A stretch of 64,000 nucleotides of DNA, from assembly GCA_964235495.1 (NCBI GenBank), contig CAXSAX010000010.1, positions 1-64,000 on the forward strand, written 5' to 3'. Source of the DNA: LMUY01 sp964235495 (GTDB lineage Bacteria; Pseudomonadota; Alphaproteobacteria; Acetobacterales; Acetobacteraceae). The notes beneath the pieces are model-generated. The model saw nothing but the letters and a program-made list of their open reading frames with translations, did no database searches and was not told the DNA's origin. The position numbers and the translations under genes are program-made. Of this stretch, positions 44,500-52,616 are shown piece after piece (position 1 is the stretch's first letter; each line of letters begins with the position of its first letter).

Positions 44500-45087
44500 A
44501 TGTCCCATCTTCGTCCCGCCCTGGTCCTCGTGGTGCTATTCACCCTGCTGACCGGGCTGTTCTTCCCGTTCGCCTTCACCGGCCTCGCCGAGGCCGTGCT
44601 GCCCGGGCTGGCCGGCGGCAGCTTAGTGCAGCAGGGCGGCCACGTGGTCGGCTCGAGCCTGATCGGGCAGAATTTCACGCAGGACAAATACTTCCACGGC
44701 CGCCCCTCCGCCACCACCGACACTGACCCGGCGGACAGCAGCAAGACCGTGCCCGCACCGTACAACGCTGCCAGTTCCTCCGGCTCCAACCTGGGCCCCA
44801 CCTCCAAAGCGCTGATCGACCGCGTGACCGAGGGCGCAAAGGCGGCTGGTCCCGCCCCCGTGCCCGGCGACGAGCTGACCACCTCGGCGAGCGGTCTCGA
44901 TCCGGACATCTCGCCGGAGAACGCTGCTCGCCAGGTGGCCCGCGTCGCGTCGGCGCGCAAACTGCCCGCAGCGGACGTGCAGCAGCTGGTGGCGCAGCAC
45001 AGCTCTGGACGGTTGGTGGGGCTGATCGGTGAGCCGCGAGTGAACGTGCTAAAGCTGAACATGGCCCTGGATGCAGCTCATCCCTAG
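44500..45087 (+). CDS. kdpC: K+-transporting ATPase subunit KdpC
   Basis: A 195-residue single-pass subunit. The N-terminal helix (LVVLFTLLTGLFFPFAFTGL) is followed by the family blocks GSSLIGQNF, YFHGRPSAT and ASGLDPDISPENAARQV. It assembles with KdpA and B. The C-terminus ends at a hairpin shared with the convergent rhodopsin gene. Confidence 0.95.
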   Translation: MSHLRPALVLVVLFTLLTGLFFPFAFTGLAEAVLPGLAGGSLVQQGGHVVGSSLIGQNFTQDKYFHGRPSATTDTDPADSSKTVPAPYNAASSSGSNLGPTSKALIDRVTEGAKAAGPAPVPGDELTTSASGLDPDISPENAARQVARVASARKLPAADVQQLVAQHSSGRLVGLIGEPRVNVLKLNMALDAAHP

Positions 45088-45102
45088 CCCGCGCAGCAAA
45101 GT

Positions 45103-45132
45103 GGGCCGAGCCTCCGCGTGGAGGCCCCGCCC
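45103..45132. terminator. Bidirectional hairpin between kdpC and the rhodopsin gene
   Basis: GGGC-cga-GCCTCC-gcgt-GGAGGC-ccc-GCCC folds into two stacked stems. It lies in the 51-base gap between the convergent stops. Confidence 0.55.
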
Positions 45133-45138
45133 AAGTCG

Positions 45139-45897
45139 TCAGGCTGTCCGCAGGTTGGGGACGGCCGTGTTCTGCTCACTCAGGTCGCGATCCGTCGCCT
45201 TGGCGTCCTGCGAGACCGTCAGCAGCCCGTAGATCGGCTTGGACAGCACATCCAGGATGGCGATGAGCAACACGCCCGACGCGTCGCTGATGAGGCCCGC
45301 ACCGTCCGACGAGATCGCCAGGACGATCGGGTAGCCGAACCACAGCACCGACAGGATGGCCGCGTCCTGCTTGTAGGAGGACTGGATGTCGTCCCGCTCA
45401 AGCTTGTTGGCCTCCAGCTGGGACACCCAGATGACGTAGTAGACGCCCAGGAACGCCACGCAGGAGATGATGAACCAGGTCCACTTCATCCAGCCGACCT
45501 CGGACGCGGCGAACGCGAAGGCGGTGCCGATCATCATCACGTCGGCCAGGATGCAGCCCACGATGGCGCCGGTGCGCTTGCGGCCGCCGTGCATGGCGGT
45601 GAGGCTGAGCGAGAGCAGCAGCAACGGCGTGGTGAACGCCCAATCGACGTAGCGGCCGTAGTAGAAGGTGCGGACATCCGGCGTGCTGCCAGGAATGGTC
45701 AGATGGGTCGGCAGCGCGATGGCGCCCTGGCCGGTTGCCATGGCGAAGTACAGGCAGGCGGCGATGATGGGCACGATGCCGTGCAGCACCGTCTGCATCC
45801 CTTCGGATGGCGTGCGGCGCTTGCCGACGGCGAGGATCAGCAAGCCTCCCGCAAGCATGACGATCGCGGTGATCCAGAGTATCGTGTTCGAATCCAT
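45139..45897 (-). CDS. Microbial rhodopsin, DTS-motif light-driven proton pump with helix-B histidine
   Basis: A 252-residue seven-helix retinal protein. Helix C reads GRYVDWAFTTPLLLLS, giving R82, D85 (Schiff-base proton acceptor), T89 and S96 where bacteriorhodopsin has the donor D96. Helix B has H39 in VLHGIVPII, aligning with T46. Helix G, ILDVLSKPIYG, supplies D216 and the retinal lysine K220. L93 at the colour-tuning site predicts green absorption. This matches the proteobacterial group reported to use a helix-B His complex as cytoplasmic donor (usually DTG). The lone gene is convergent with kdpC and divergent from the Mn catalase. No retinal-synthesis gene is in the window. Confidence 0.94.
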   Translation of the reverse strand: MDSNTILWITAIVMLAGGLLILAVGKRRTPSEGMQTVLHGIVPIIAACLYFAMATGQGAIALPTHLTIPGSTPDVRTFYYGRYVDWAFTTPLLLLSLSLTAMHGGRKRTGAIVGCILADVMMIGTAFAFAASEVGWMKWTWFIISCVAFLGVYYVIWVSQLEANKLERDDIQSSYKQDAAILSVLWFGYPIVLAISSDGAGLISDASGVLLIAILDVLSKPIYGLLTVSQDAKATDRDLSEQNTAVPNLRTA

Positions 45898-46213
45898 CTA
45901 TGGTGATCCATTTTGGGTGTGAAGCAAAGAGCCAACGCCTGAATGGACGAAAGTTCAGGGTTCTCCTTTTCGTGAACCCGCCAACAAAAATTTTGCAACA
46001 CCCTGTCGAGGGCCGGCAACCGCCAGCGAGGTAACGACTCAAACGACCCGATTGGCTTAGTCTAGCCAGCTTCATTTGGATATTAATTGCTCACCCAAAC
46101 CGAAGTCGGCAAGCAACGCGTCCCGTTTGCCGAAGTAAAGTAATCTTGTTTCGAACTTTTTGCGCAGGCTCATGTTTCACTGCCCGTCTCAATAAGGCAA
46201 AAGGAACTGCAAC
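45898..46213. promoter_or_regulatory. Divergent rhodopsin/Mn-catalase control region with two EcfG-like promoters
   Basis: A 316-base AT-richer region with no gene. Toward the catalase, CGAAC (46152-46156), 16 bases and TGTT (46173-46176) resemble the EcfG consensus GGAAC-N16/17-CGTT, 38 bases before the GTG. Toward the rhodopsin, TGAAC (45957-45953), 15 bases and CGTT (45937-45934) lie 37 bases before its ATG. Each has one or two deviations, so both are tentative. Confidence 0.35.
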
Positions 46214-47098
46214 GTGTTTCATCATCAAAAGGAAACGGCTTATTTCTGCAAGCCGGACAAGCCAGACCCGATCTATGCGCGCAAGCTGCAGGAACTGATC
46301 GGCGGCCAATGGGGCGAGATGAGCGTCATGACCGCCTACCTCTTCCAGGGCTGGAACTGTCGCGGGCCCGCTAAGTACAAGGATATGCTGCTCGACATCG
46401 GCACGGAAGAGATCGGCCATGTCGAGATGCTGGCCACCATGGTCGCCCGCCTGCTGGAAAGCTCTCCGGTGGAAGCTCAGGAGCACGCAGCCAGCAACCC
46501 GGCGGTCGGCTCCATCATGGGCGGCACCCGCATCGCGGACGCCGTGCTGGCCGGCATGGACCCGCAGCACTTCACCGTCTCGGGCATGGGCGCCACACCC
46601 AACGACAGCAACGGGTTCCCCTTCGTGGCGCGCTACATCGTGGCCAGCGGCAACCTGCTGGCCGACTTCCGCTACAACGTCGCCGCCGAGAGCCAAGGCC
46701 GGATGCAGGCCTGCCGGCTGTTCGAGATGACGCAGGACGCCGGCGTGCGCGACATGCTGCACTTCAACATCGCGCGCGACACCATGCACCAGAACCAGTG
46801 GATGGCCGCCATCGAGCAGCTCAAGGAAGACGGGCTGGAGGATGGCCTCTGCCCCATGACTTTCCCGCAAAGCCTTGAGAAGCACGACGTCGCCTACGCG
46901 TTCTACAACCAGTCCAAGGGAACGGAGAGCAAGCAGGGCCGTTGGGCGTCCGGCCGCTCGATGGACGGACGTGGCGAGTTCACCTACGTCGAGAACGTGG
47001 CGGCGCTGGGCGACGTCCCGGTGCTCGGCGCCATCGACCCGCGCGTGCACGGCACGGGGCCGAAGCCGCAGCAGCCGGTGTCGCAAGCGGCTGAATGA
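46214..47098 (+). CDS. Manganese catalase
   Basis: A 294-residue dimanganese catalase that disproportionates hydrogen peroxide without heme. The four-helix bundle carries the ligands: LQELIGGQWGEMSVMTAYLF (Glu), IGTEEIGHVEM (Glu and His), AESQGRMQACRLFEMT (Glu) and FNIARDTMHQNQWM (His). The start is GTG 46214 (VFHHQKETAYF) with AAAGGA upstream. The C-terminal tail is short. It is followed by a small DUF2171-like gene, probably in the same transcript. It lies between kdpC and kdpD but has no known link to potassium uptake. Confidence 0.93.
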   Translation: MFHHQKETAYFCKPDKPDPIYARKLQELIGGQWGEMSVMTAYLFQGWNCRGPAKYKDMLLDIGTEEIGHVEMLATMVARLLESSPVEAQEHAASNPAVGSIMGGTRIADAVLAGMDPQHFTVSGMGATPNDSNGFPFVARYIVASGNLLADFRYNVAAESQGRMQACRLFEMTQDAGVRDMLHFNIARDTMHQNQWMAAIEQLKEDGLEDGLCPMTFPQSLEKHDVAYAFYNQSKGTESKQGRWASGRSMDGRGEFTYVENVAALGDVPVLGAIDPRVHGTGPKPQQPVSQAAE

Positions 47099-47132
47099 CA
47101 CACAAGGCTGCAACCTGACAGGAACCACGCGC

Positions 47133-47363
47133 ATGATCGATACCACGCAGATTTCGGAGCACATGGAGGTCGTGGGCTCCGACGGCCAGCATGTCGGCAC
47201 GGTGGACAAGCTGTGCCTCAAGCTGACCAAGAAGGACCCGGCGGCGCAGGGGCAGCACCACATCCTGCCGCTCGACGCCGTGGCCAGCGTGCAGGGCGGC
47301 AAGCTCATGCTGAGCATGCCCGCCGCGCAGGCCATGGAGCAGGAGAAAGTCCTGCCAAGCTGA
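47133..47363 (+). CDS. DUF2171/PRC-barrel-like small protein
   Basis: A 76-residue protein starting MIDTTQISEHMEVVGSDG, with the pattern HVGTVDKLCLKLTKKD and a repeated strand-turn layout (KLMLSMPAAQA). This is typical of DUF2171, a family of small PRC-barrel-like stress-associated proteins. AGGAA lies before ATG 47133. It follows the Mn catalase by 34 bases and ends at a good terminator, so the two form a short operon. Function unknown. Confidence 0.8.
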   Translation: MIDTTQISEHMEVVGSDGQHVGTVDKLCLKLTKKDPAAQGQHHILPLDAVASVQGGKLMLSMPAAQAMEQEKVLPS

Positions 47364-47374
47364 ACGCGGCCGGA

Positions 47375-47402
47375 GGCGGGGCCGCAAGCCCCGCCTTCTT
47401 TT
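47375..47402 (+). terminator. Rho-independent terminator
   Basis: Arms GGCGGGGC and GCCCCGCC around CGCAA are followed directly by TTCTTTT. This is the clearest intrinsic terminator in the window. It ends the Mn catalase-DUF2171 transcript just before kdpD. Confidence 0.85.
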
Positions 47403-47429
47403 CCATGCGCGCCTTGCTAGACTAGCGCC

Positions 47430-50069
47430 ATGCCCGACGACGGCCGCCCCGATCCCGACGCCCTGATCGCCCACGCCGCCGCCGAGACCCGCGGCCGGCT
47501 CAAGATCTTCCTCGGCGCCGCACCCGGCGTCGGCAAGACATGGGAGATGCTGTCCCAAGCCCAGCGCCGCCGCGCCGAAGGCGCCGACGTGCTGTGCGGC
47601 GTCGTCGAGACCCACGGCCGCGCCGGCACGGAGGCCGAGCTGGCCGGCTTGTCCGTGCTGCCGCTGCGCGAGGTGCCCTACCGCGGCCAGGTGCTGCGCG
47701 AGTTCGACGTGGACGGCGCCCTCGCCCGCCACGCTGGCCTGTTGCTGGTGGATGAGCTGGCCCATACCAACGCCCCCGGCAGCCGCCACGCCAAGCGCTG
47801 GGAGGACGTGGCCGAATTGGTGGCCCACGGCCAGCACGTCTGGGCCACGCTGAACGTGCAGCACCTGGAAAGCCTCAACGACGACATCGCCCGCATGACC
47901 GGCGTGCGGGTGACGGAGACGCTGCCGGATCACGTGCTGGACACCGCCGACGAGATCGAGCTGATCGACCTGCCGCCGGAGGATTTGCGCCAGCGCCTGC
48001 GCGACGGCCGCATCTACCGCCCGGAAACCGCCGGGCGCGCGCTGGACGGCTTCTTCCGCGAGGGCAACCTGTCCTCCCTGCGCGAAGTGGCGCTGCGCCG
48101 CGCCGCCGCCCACGTGGACGGCGACGTACGGGACTGGATGCGCCGCAGCGGCCTGTCCGGCGCATGGCCGTCCGGGGACCGGGTGCTGGCGCTGATCGGC
48201 CCCTACGCCGCGGGCGAGGCGGTGGTGCGGGCGGCCAAGCGGCTGGCGGACGCGCTGCACGCCCCCTGGACGGTGCTGCACGTCGAGCAGGCGAACTCGC
48301 TGCTGGCCACCCGGGTGGCGCTCAGCCTGGCCGGCCAGCTGGGCGCGGAGCTGGACACCCAGGTCGGCAGCAACCTGCTGATGACCGTGCTGGACTCGGC
48401 GCGCTCCCGCAACGCCACCCATATCGTGCTGGGCCGCGCCGCCCGGCCGCGCTGGCGCCGCCTGCTGGGGCCGGGCCTGGTCACCGCCCTGATGCGCCGC
48501 GCGCCGGACGTGGCAATCCACGTCGTGCCGCTGGGAGGCGCGAAGCGCCCGATCCGGCCGCCCCGGGTGGCCGCCCCCTGGTGGTCCTGGCCCACCGCGG
48601 CGGCGCTGCTGGCGGCGATCACCGCCATCGGCACGATGCTGGGCCCCGTGCTGCCGGGCGAGGCCATGGGCATGGTGTACCTCGCGGCCGTGGTCGCGGC
48701 GGCCTCCGCGGCGGGCATGCGCCTCGCCCTCGCGGCGGCGGCGGCCAGCTTCCTGCTGTGGGACTACTTCTTCATCCCGCCGCTCTACGCCATCACCATC
48801 GGCAGCCCGCGGGACCTGGTGGGGCTGGCGGTGTTCGCCGTCATCGCCGTGCTGACGGGCGGCCAGGCCGGCCGGGTGCGCGGCGCGGGCCTGGCGGCGC
48901 AGGCCAGGGTGGACGGGCTGCGCCGCATCGGCGCGTTCAGCCGCCGGCTCGGCCAGGCGGCGACCGAGCCGGAGCTGCTGCTGGAGATCGCCCGCCAGGC
49001 CTGCGAGCTGGCCGGGCGGGGGCTGGTGCTGGCGCCCGTCGCCGGCGAGCTGGACATCCGCGCCGCCGCCCCCAGCGCGGACACCATGGACGAGGGCGCC
49101 TGGGCCGCCGCGCGCTGGTGCTGGGCGCATGGCGAGCCCACCGGCCGCGGCACCGCCACCCTGCCCGGCGGCGCATGGCGCTTCCTGCCGCTGCGCACCG
49201 TGCGGGCCACCCTCGGCGTGCTGGGCATCCGCGGCGACCCGCCGCCCTCGCCCCCGGCGCTGCAGGCCATCGCCGCCCTGGCGGACAGCGCCGCCGTCGC
49301 GTGGGAGCGGGTGCTGCTGGCCCAGAGCGGCGCGCGCACGGAGGCCATGGAGGAGACGCAGCGGCTGCGCACCGCCCTGCTCGCCTCCCTTGGCCATGAC
49401 CTGCGCACGCCGCTGACCAGCATCGGCGGCGCCGCCGGCACGCTGCGCACCGCCTGGGACCACATGGACGCCGCCACCCGGGCGGACCTGCTGGACAGCA
49501 TCGAGCAGGACGTGGCGCGCATGGCTCGCTTCCTCGCCAACATCACGGAGATGACCCGGCTGGAAAGCGGCGAGGTGGCGCCCCGCCTGGCCACCGTGCC
49601 GCTGGCCGACGTGCTGGACGCCGCCATCGCCCGCCTGCCCCCCGGCCCGCATGTGGCGGTCCAATTGCCCAGCCCGTCCCCCGCCGTGCTGGCGGACCCG
49701 GCACTGCTGGAGCAGGCGCTGTTCAACGTGCTGGAGAACGCGGCCAAATACGCCCCGAACGGCAGCCTCGTCTCCGTCCGCGCCGCCCCGGAAGGCGGCC
49801 AGGTGGCGCTCACGGTGGCGGATGCCGGCATCGGCATCCCGCCGGAGGACCTGCCCCGTGTGTTCGACAGCTTCTTCCGCGCCGGCCGCGGCGACCGCGG
49901 GCCGCCCGGCACCGGCCTCGGCCTCGCCATCGCCCGCGGCCTGGTGGAGGCGATGGGCGGCAGCGTGACGGCGCAGAGCCCCCGCGCCGACCTGCCGGCG
50001 GACGGCCTGCCCGGCACCGTCGTCGCCCTGCGCCTGCCCGCCGCCCCGGCCCGGCCAGGCCGGGCATGA
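47430..50069 (+). CDS. kdpD: Osmosensitive K+ channel sensor histidine kinase KdpD
   Basis: An 879-residue membrane sensor kinase activating kdpFABC. The N-terminal KdpD domain has Walker A GAAPGVGKTWEM and Walker B LLLVDELAHTNAPGSRH. A UspA-like domain follows (about residues 250-370), then four short transmembrane helices (about 385-490) and a GAF domain. The HisKA box SLGHDLRTPLTS carries the phosphorylated His. The ATPase domain shows NVLENAAKYAPNG and GTGLGLAIARG. Length is normal. It starts 27 bases after the terminator and overlaps kdpE (ATGA). It is separated from kdpFABC by the rhodopsin and catalase genes. Confidence 0.96.
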   Translation: MPDDGRPDPDALIAHAAAETRGRLKIFLGAAPGVGKTWEMLSQAQRRRAEGADVLCGVVETHGRAGTEAELAGLSVLPLREVPYRGQVLREFDVDGALARHAGLLLVDELAHTNAPGSRHAKRWEDVAELVAHGQHVWATLNVQHLESLNDDIARMTGVRVTETLPDHVLDTADEIELIDLPPEDLRQRLRDGRIYRPETAGRALDGFFREGNLSSLREVALRRAAAHVDGDVRDWMRRSGLSGAWPSGDRVLALIGPYAAGEAVVRAAKRLADALHAPWTVLHVEQANSLLATRVALSLAGQLGAELDTQVGSNLLMTVLDSARSRNATHIVLGRAARPRWRRLLGPGLVTALMRRAPDVAIHVVPLGGAKRPIRPPRVAAPWWSWPTAAALLAAITAIGTMLGPVLPGEAMGMVYLAAVVAAASAAGMRLALAAAAASFLLWDYFFIPPLYAITIGSPRDLVGLAVFAVIAVLTGGQAGRVRGAGLAAQARVDGLRRIGAFSRRLGQAATEPELLLEIARQACELAGRGLVLAPVAGELDIRAAAPSADTMDEGAWAAARWCWAHGEPTGRGTATLPGGAWRFLPLRTVRATLGVLGIRGDPPPSPPALQAIAALADSAAVAWERVLLAQSGARTEAMEETQRLRTALLASLGHDLRTPLTSIGGAAGTLRTAWDHMDAATRADLLDSIEQDVARMARFLANITEMTRLESGEVAPRLATVPLADVLDAAIARLPPGPHVAVQLPSPSPAVLADPALLEQALFNVLENAAKYAPNGSLVSVRAAPEGGQVALTVADAGIGIPPEDLPRVFDSFFRAGRGDRGPPGTGLGLAIARGLVEAMGGSVTAQSPRADLPADGLPGTVVALRLPAAPARPGRA

Positions 50070-50764
50070 CGCAGCGCACGATCCTGGTGGTGGACGACGA
50101 GCCGCAGGTCCACCGCTTCCTGCGCCCCGCGCTGGAGGCCGAGGGCTACGAGGCGCTGCGGGCCGACACCGCGGCCGAGGGCCTCCATTTGGCCGCCACC
50201 CGCAACCCGGCCGCCGTGCTGCTGGACCTCGGGCTGCCGGACATGGACGGGCAGGACGCGCTGCTCCGCCTGCGCGCGCTCCTGGCCGTGCCGATCATCG
50301 TGGTGTCCGCCCGCGACCGGGAGGCGGAGAAGGTGCGCGCGCTCGACTCCGGCGCGGACGACTACGTGGAGAAGCCCTTCGTGGTGGGCGAGTTGCTGGC
50401 CCGGCTACGCGCCTGCCTGCGCCGCGCGCTGAAGGAGGAGGGGGCGGAGGCGGTGTGGCGGCGGGACGGCGTCGAGATCGACCTGCTGCGCCGCCGGGTC
50501 AGCGTGGCGGGCGCCGTCGTGGACTTCACCCCGCTGGAATACGACCTGCTGGCCATGCTGGTGCGCAGCGCCGGGCGGGTGGTGACGCATCGCCACCTGC
50601 TCAGCTCCGTCTGGGGCAAGGCTCACGTGGACGACGTGCAGTACTTGCGCGTCTATATCGGCCATATCCGCCAGAAGCTCGGCCCGACCGGCGCGGCCCT
50701 GGTGCGGACGGAGGCGGGCGTGGGCTACCGCTTCGCGGAGCCGGCGCAGGACGGGGCGGCTTGA
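50066..50764 (+). CDS. kdpE: Response regulator KdpE
   Basis: A 232-residue OmpR/PhoB-type regulator. The receiver has the acidic pair in VVDDEPQVHRF, the phospho-Asp in LLDLGLPDMDG and the conserved Lys in VEKPFVVGELLAR. The winged-helix domain contains LTPLEYDLL-like text (FTPLEYDLLAMLVRSAGRV) and YLRVYIGHIRQKLG. ATG 50066 overlaps the kdpD stop. Its own stop overlaps the TTG start of the next gene (TTGA). Confidence 0.96.
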   Translation: MTQRTILVVDDEPQVHRFLRPALEAEGYEALRADTAAEGLHLAATRNPAAVLLDLGLPDMDGQDALLRLRALLAVPIIVVSARDREAEKVRALDSGADDYVEKPFVVGELLARLRACLRRALKEEGAEAVWRRDGVEIDLLRRRVSVAGAVVDFTPLEYDLLAMLVRSAGRVVTHRHLLSSVWGKAHVDDVQYLRVYIGHIRQKLGPTGAALVRTEAGVGYRFAEPAQDGAA

Positions 50765-52263
50765 CGGCCGCGGACCCGGACCTGGACCCGCCCGCCGCCT
50801 GGCCGCCGCACCAAGCCGCCCAGCAGGCGCTGCTCGCCTCCGCCCACCGCCTGGCCCACGCCCCGGCCGACGCCCCAGCCGACGCGGGCGCGCTGTTCCA
50901 CCACGCCTGCCTGCTCGACCAATTGGGGCAGCGGGAGGCCGCCCAGGAGGGCTACCTCGCCGTGCTGGCGCAGCAGTTCGGCCATGGCGGCGCGCTGGCC
51001 AACCTCGGCGCGCTGCTCGCCGCCACCGGCTACGCCAGCGCCGCCCGCACCGCCTACGCCCAGGCCGTCGCCTCCCACCCGGACGACCCCGCCGCCCGGG
51101 TGAACCTCGCCACCCTGCTGCGCGAAGCCGACCCGGCCGAGGCCAGGACCCACTACGAAGCGGCCTTGGCGCTCGACCCCGCGCATCGCCCCGCCCACCA
51201 GGGCCTGTCCTACCTGCTGGACGGCGTGGACGAAGCCGCCGCCGCCCGCCACCGCGACCAGGGCTTCGCCGGAGCCCCGCCGGTGACGGGGCGCTACCGC
51301 GGCGCGGCCCGGCCGGTCAGCGTGCTGCAGCTCGTCTCGGCGCGCGGCGGCAACATCCCGACCGGCCGGCTGCTCGACGACCGCCAGTTCCTCACCCACA
51401 CGGTGGTGGCCGAGTACGCCGACCCCGCCGCCGCCCTGCCGCCGCACGACGTGGTGCTGAACGCGATCGGCGACGCGGACCGCTGCGCCGCCGCGCTCGA
51501 CGCCGTCGCCGCCCTGTGCGCGGCCACCCGCGCGCCGGTGCTGAACCTCCCGGCCCGCATCCGCGCCACCGCCCGCGCCGCCAACGCCGCCCGCCTGTCC
51601 GCCCTGCCCGGCGTGGTCGCCCCCCGGATGGCCCTGCTGCCGCGGGCTGCCTTCGCTGGCGGCGCGCCCGCCGGGTTCGCGGCGCCGTTCCTGCTGCGCA
51701 GCCCCGGCTTCCACACGGGGCAGCACTTCCACCGCGTGACTGACCCGGCGGCGCTGCCCGGCCTGCTGGCGAGCCTGCCGGGCGACCCCCTGCTGGCCCT
51801 GCAGTACCTCGACGCACGCGGCGCGGATGGCGCGCACCGCAAGTACCGCGCCATGCTGATCGGCGGCGCGGTGCTGCCGCTGCACCTGGCGATCTCGGCG
51901 GATTGGAAGGTGCACCACTACACCGCCGGCATGGCGCAGGACCCGGCGCACCGCGCGGAAGAGGCGCGTTTCCTGCACGACATGCCCGGCGTGCTCGGCC
52001 CGACCGCAATGGCGGCGCTGGCCCAGGTGGCGGCGGCGCTCGGCCTCGACTACGGCGGCGTGGACTTCGCCCTGGCCCCTGACGGCAAGCTGCTGCTGTT
52101 CGAGGCCAACGCCACCATGACCATGGCGCCCCCGCCGCCCGGCGCGATGTGGGACTATCGCCGGCCGGCGTTCGAGTGGGCGCTTGAAGCGGCGCAACAC
52201 CTGGTTCGACGCGCTTCCGGGGTTGCCCGGGTGGATACAGCGGCTGCGGTTTCGCCGGGGTAG
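50761..52263 (+). CDS. TPR-repeat protein with C-terminal ATP-grasp-like domain
   Basis: A 500-residue protein starting at TTG 50761, coupled to kdpE by a 4-base overlap. Residues about 15-170 form TPR-like helices (for example ALANLGALLAATGYASAART and AARVNLATLLREADPAEA). The rest resembles an ATP-grasp ligase: VVLNAIGDAD and APVLNLPARIRATARAANA early, then DYGGVDFALAPDGKLLLFEA with the final Glu-x-Asn metal motif (EANATM). Function is unknown; it may ligate amino acids or modify a peptide. The tail after residue 480 is less convincing and may vary. The link to potassium signalling is position only. Confidence 0.75.
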   Translation: MTAADPDLDPPAAWPPHQAAQQALLASAHRLAHAPADAPADAGALFHHACLLDQLGQREAAQEGYLAVLAQQFGHGGALANLGALLAATGYASAARTAYAQAVASHPDDPAARVNLATLLREADPAEARTHYEAALALDPAHRPAHQGLSYLLDGVDEAAAARHRDQGFAGAPPVTGRYRGAARPVSVLQLVSARGGNIPTGRLLDDRQFLTHTVVAEYADPAAALPPHDVVLNAIGDADRCAAALDAVAALCAATRAPVLNLPARIRATARAANAARLSALPGVVAPRMALLPRAAFAGGAPAGFAAPFLLRSPGFHTGQHFHRVTDPAALPGLLASLPGDPLLALQYLDARGADGAHRKYRAMLIGGAVLPLHLAISADWKVHHYTAGMAQDPAHRAEEARFLHDMPGVLGPTAMAALAQVAAALGLDYGGVDFALAPDGKLLLFEANATMTMAPPPPGAMWDYRRPAFEWALEAAQHLVRRASGVARVDTAAAVSPG

Positions 52264-52616
52264 GTTTGCGTTAAGGGCGCTACGGGAGCCGTTGATGGTG
52301 AGGCAGTGTGAGGGTTGGCTTTCGACCGAGACTATGTGGAAACCCCGGTTTGTAACAGAGCCGAGAAACAGCTTTCTCCGCCAGTCGCTCTGGCCACCCG
52401 TATCGGGCAGCCTTAGCCGCAACAACGGCCGGCTTTGGAGTGCTCGGACCACTGCAGAGAATAACGTCCTCCTTCCCAAAACTGGCGTTGCGTTTTCACA
52501 CAGCCTCGACCCAATGCGGCTGCTCAACTGGGCGTCATCCGCTCTCAACAGGGGACGTTCTACCATTGGTATTCAGACCCTACCGTATGTATGGACCTAC
52601 TTTCTCCAAAGAACTC
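52264..52616. other. Gene-free region, possible decayed mobile-element remnant
   Basis: 353 bases between convergent genes. Frames crossing it (for example a 148-codon plus-strand frame from 52184) have no recognisable features. The stretch around 52490-52530 (TTTTCACACAGCCTCGACC) resembles text I have seen near insertion-sequence ends, but no transposase or paired inverted repeats are visible. Confidence 0.25.

Noticed and set aside
46980..49664. 894-codon open frame on the minus strand
   Set aside because: Antisense to kdpD, which has complete, ordered motifs. The antisense product is low complexity (Gly/Gln/His/Arg).
50725..52566. 613-codon minus-strand frame
   Set aside because: Antisense to the TPR/ATP-grasp gene, which is coupled to kdpE. 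The antisense composition is Gly/Val/Gln-rich without motifs.
52264..52616. Insertion sequence
   Set aside because: One stretch looks like IS-end text from memory, but no inverted-repeat pair, target duplication or transposase fragment could be identified.
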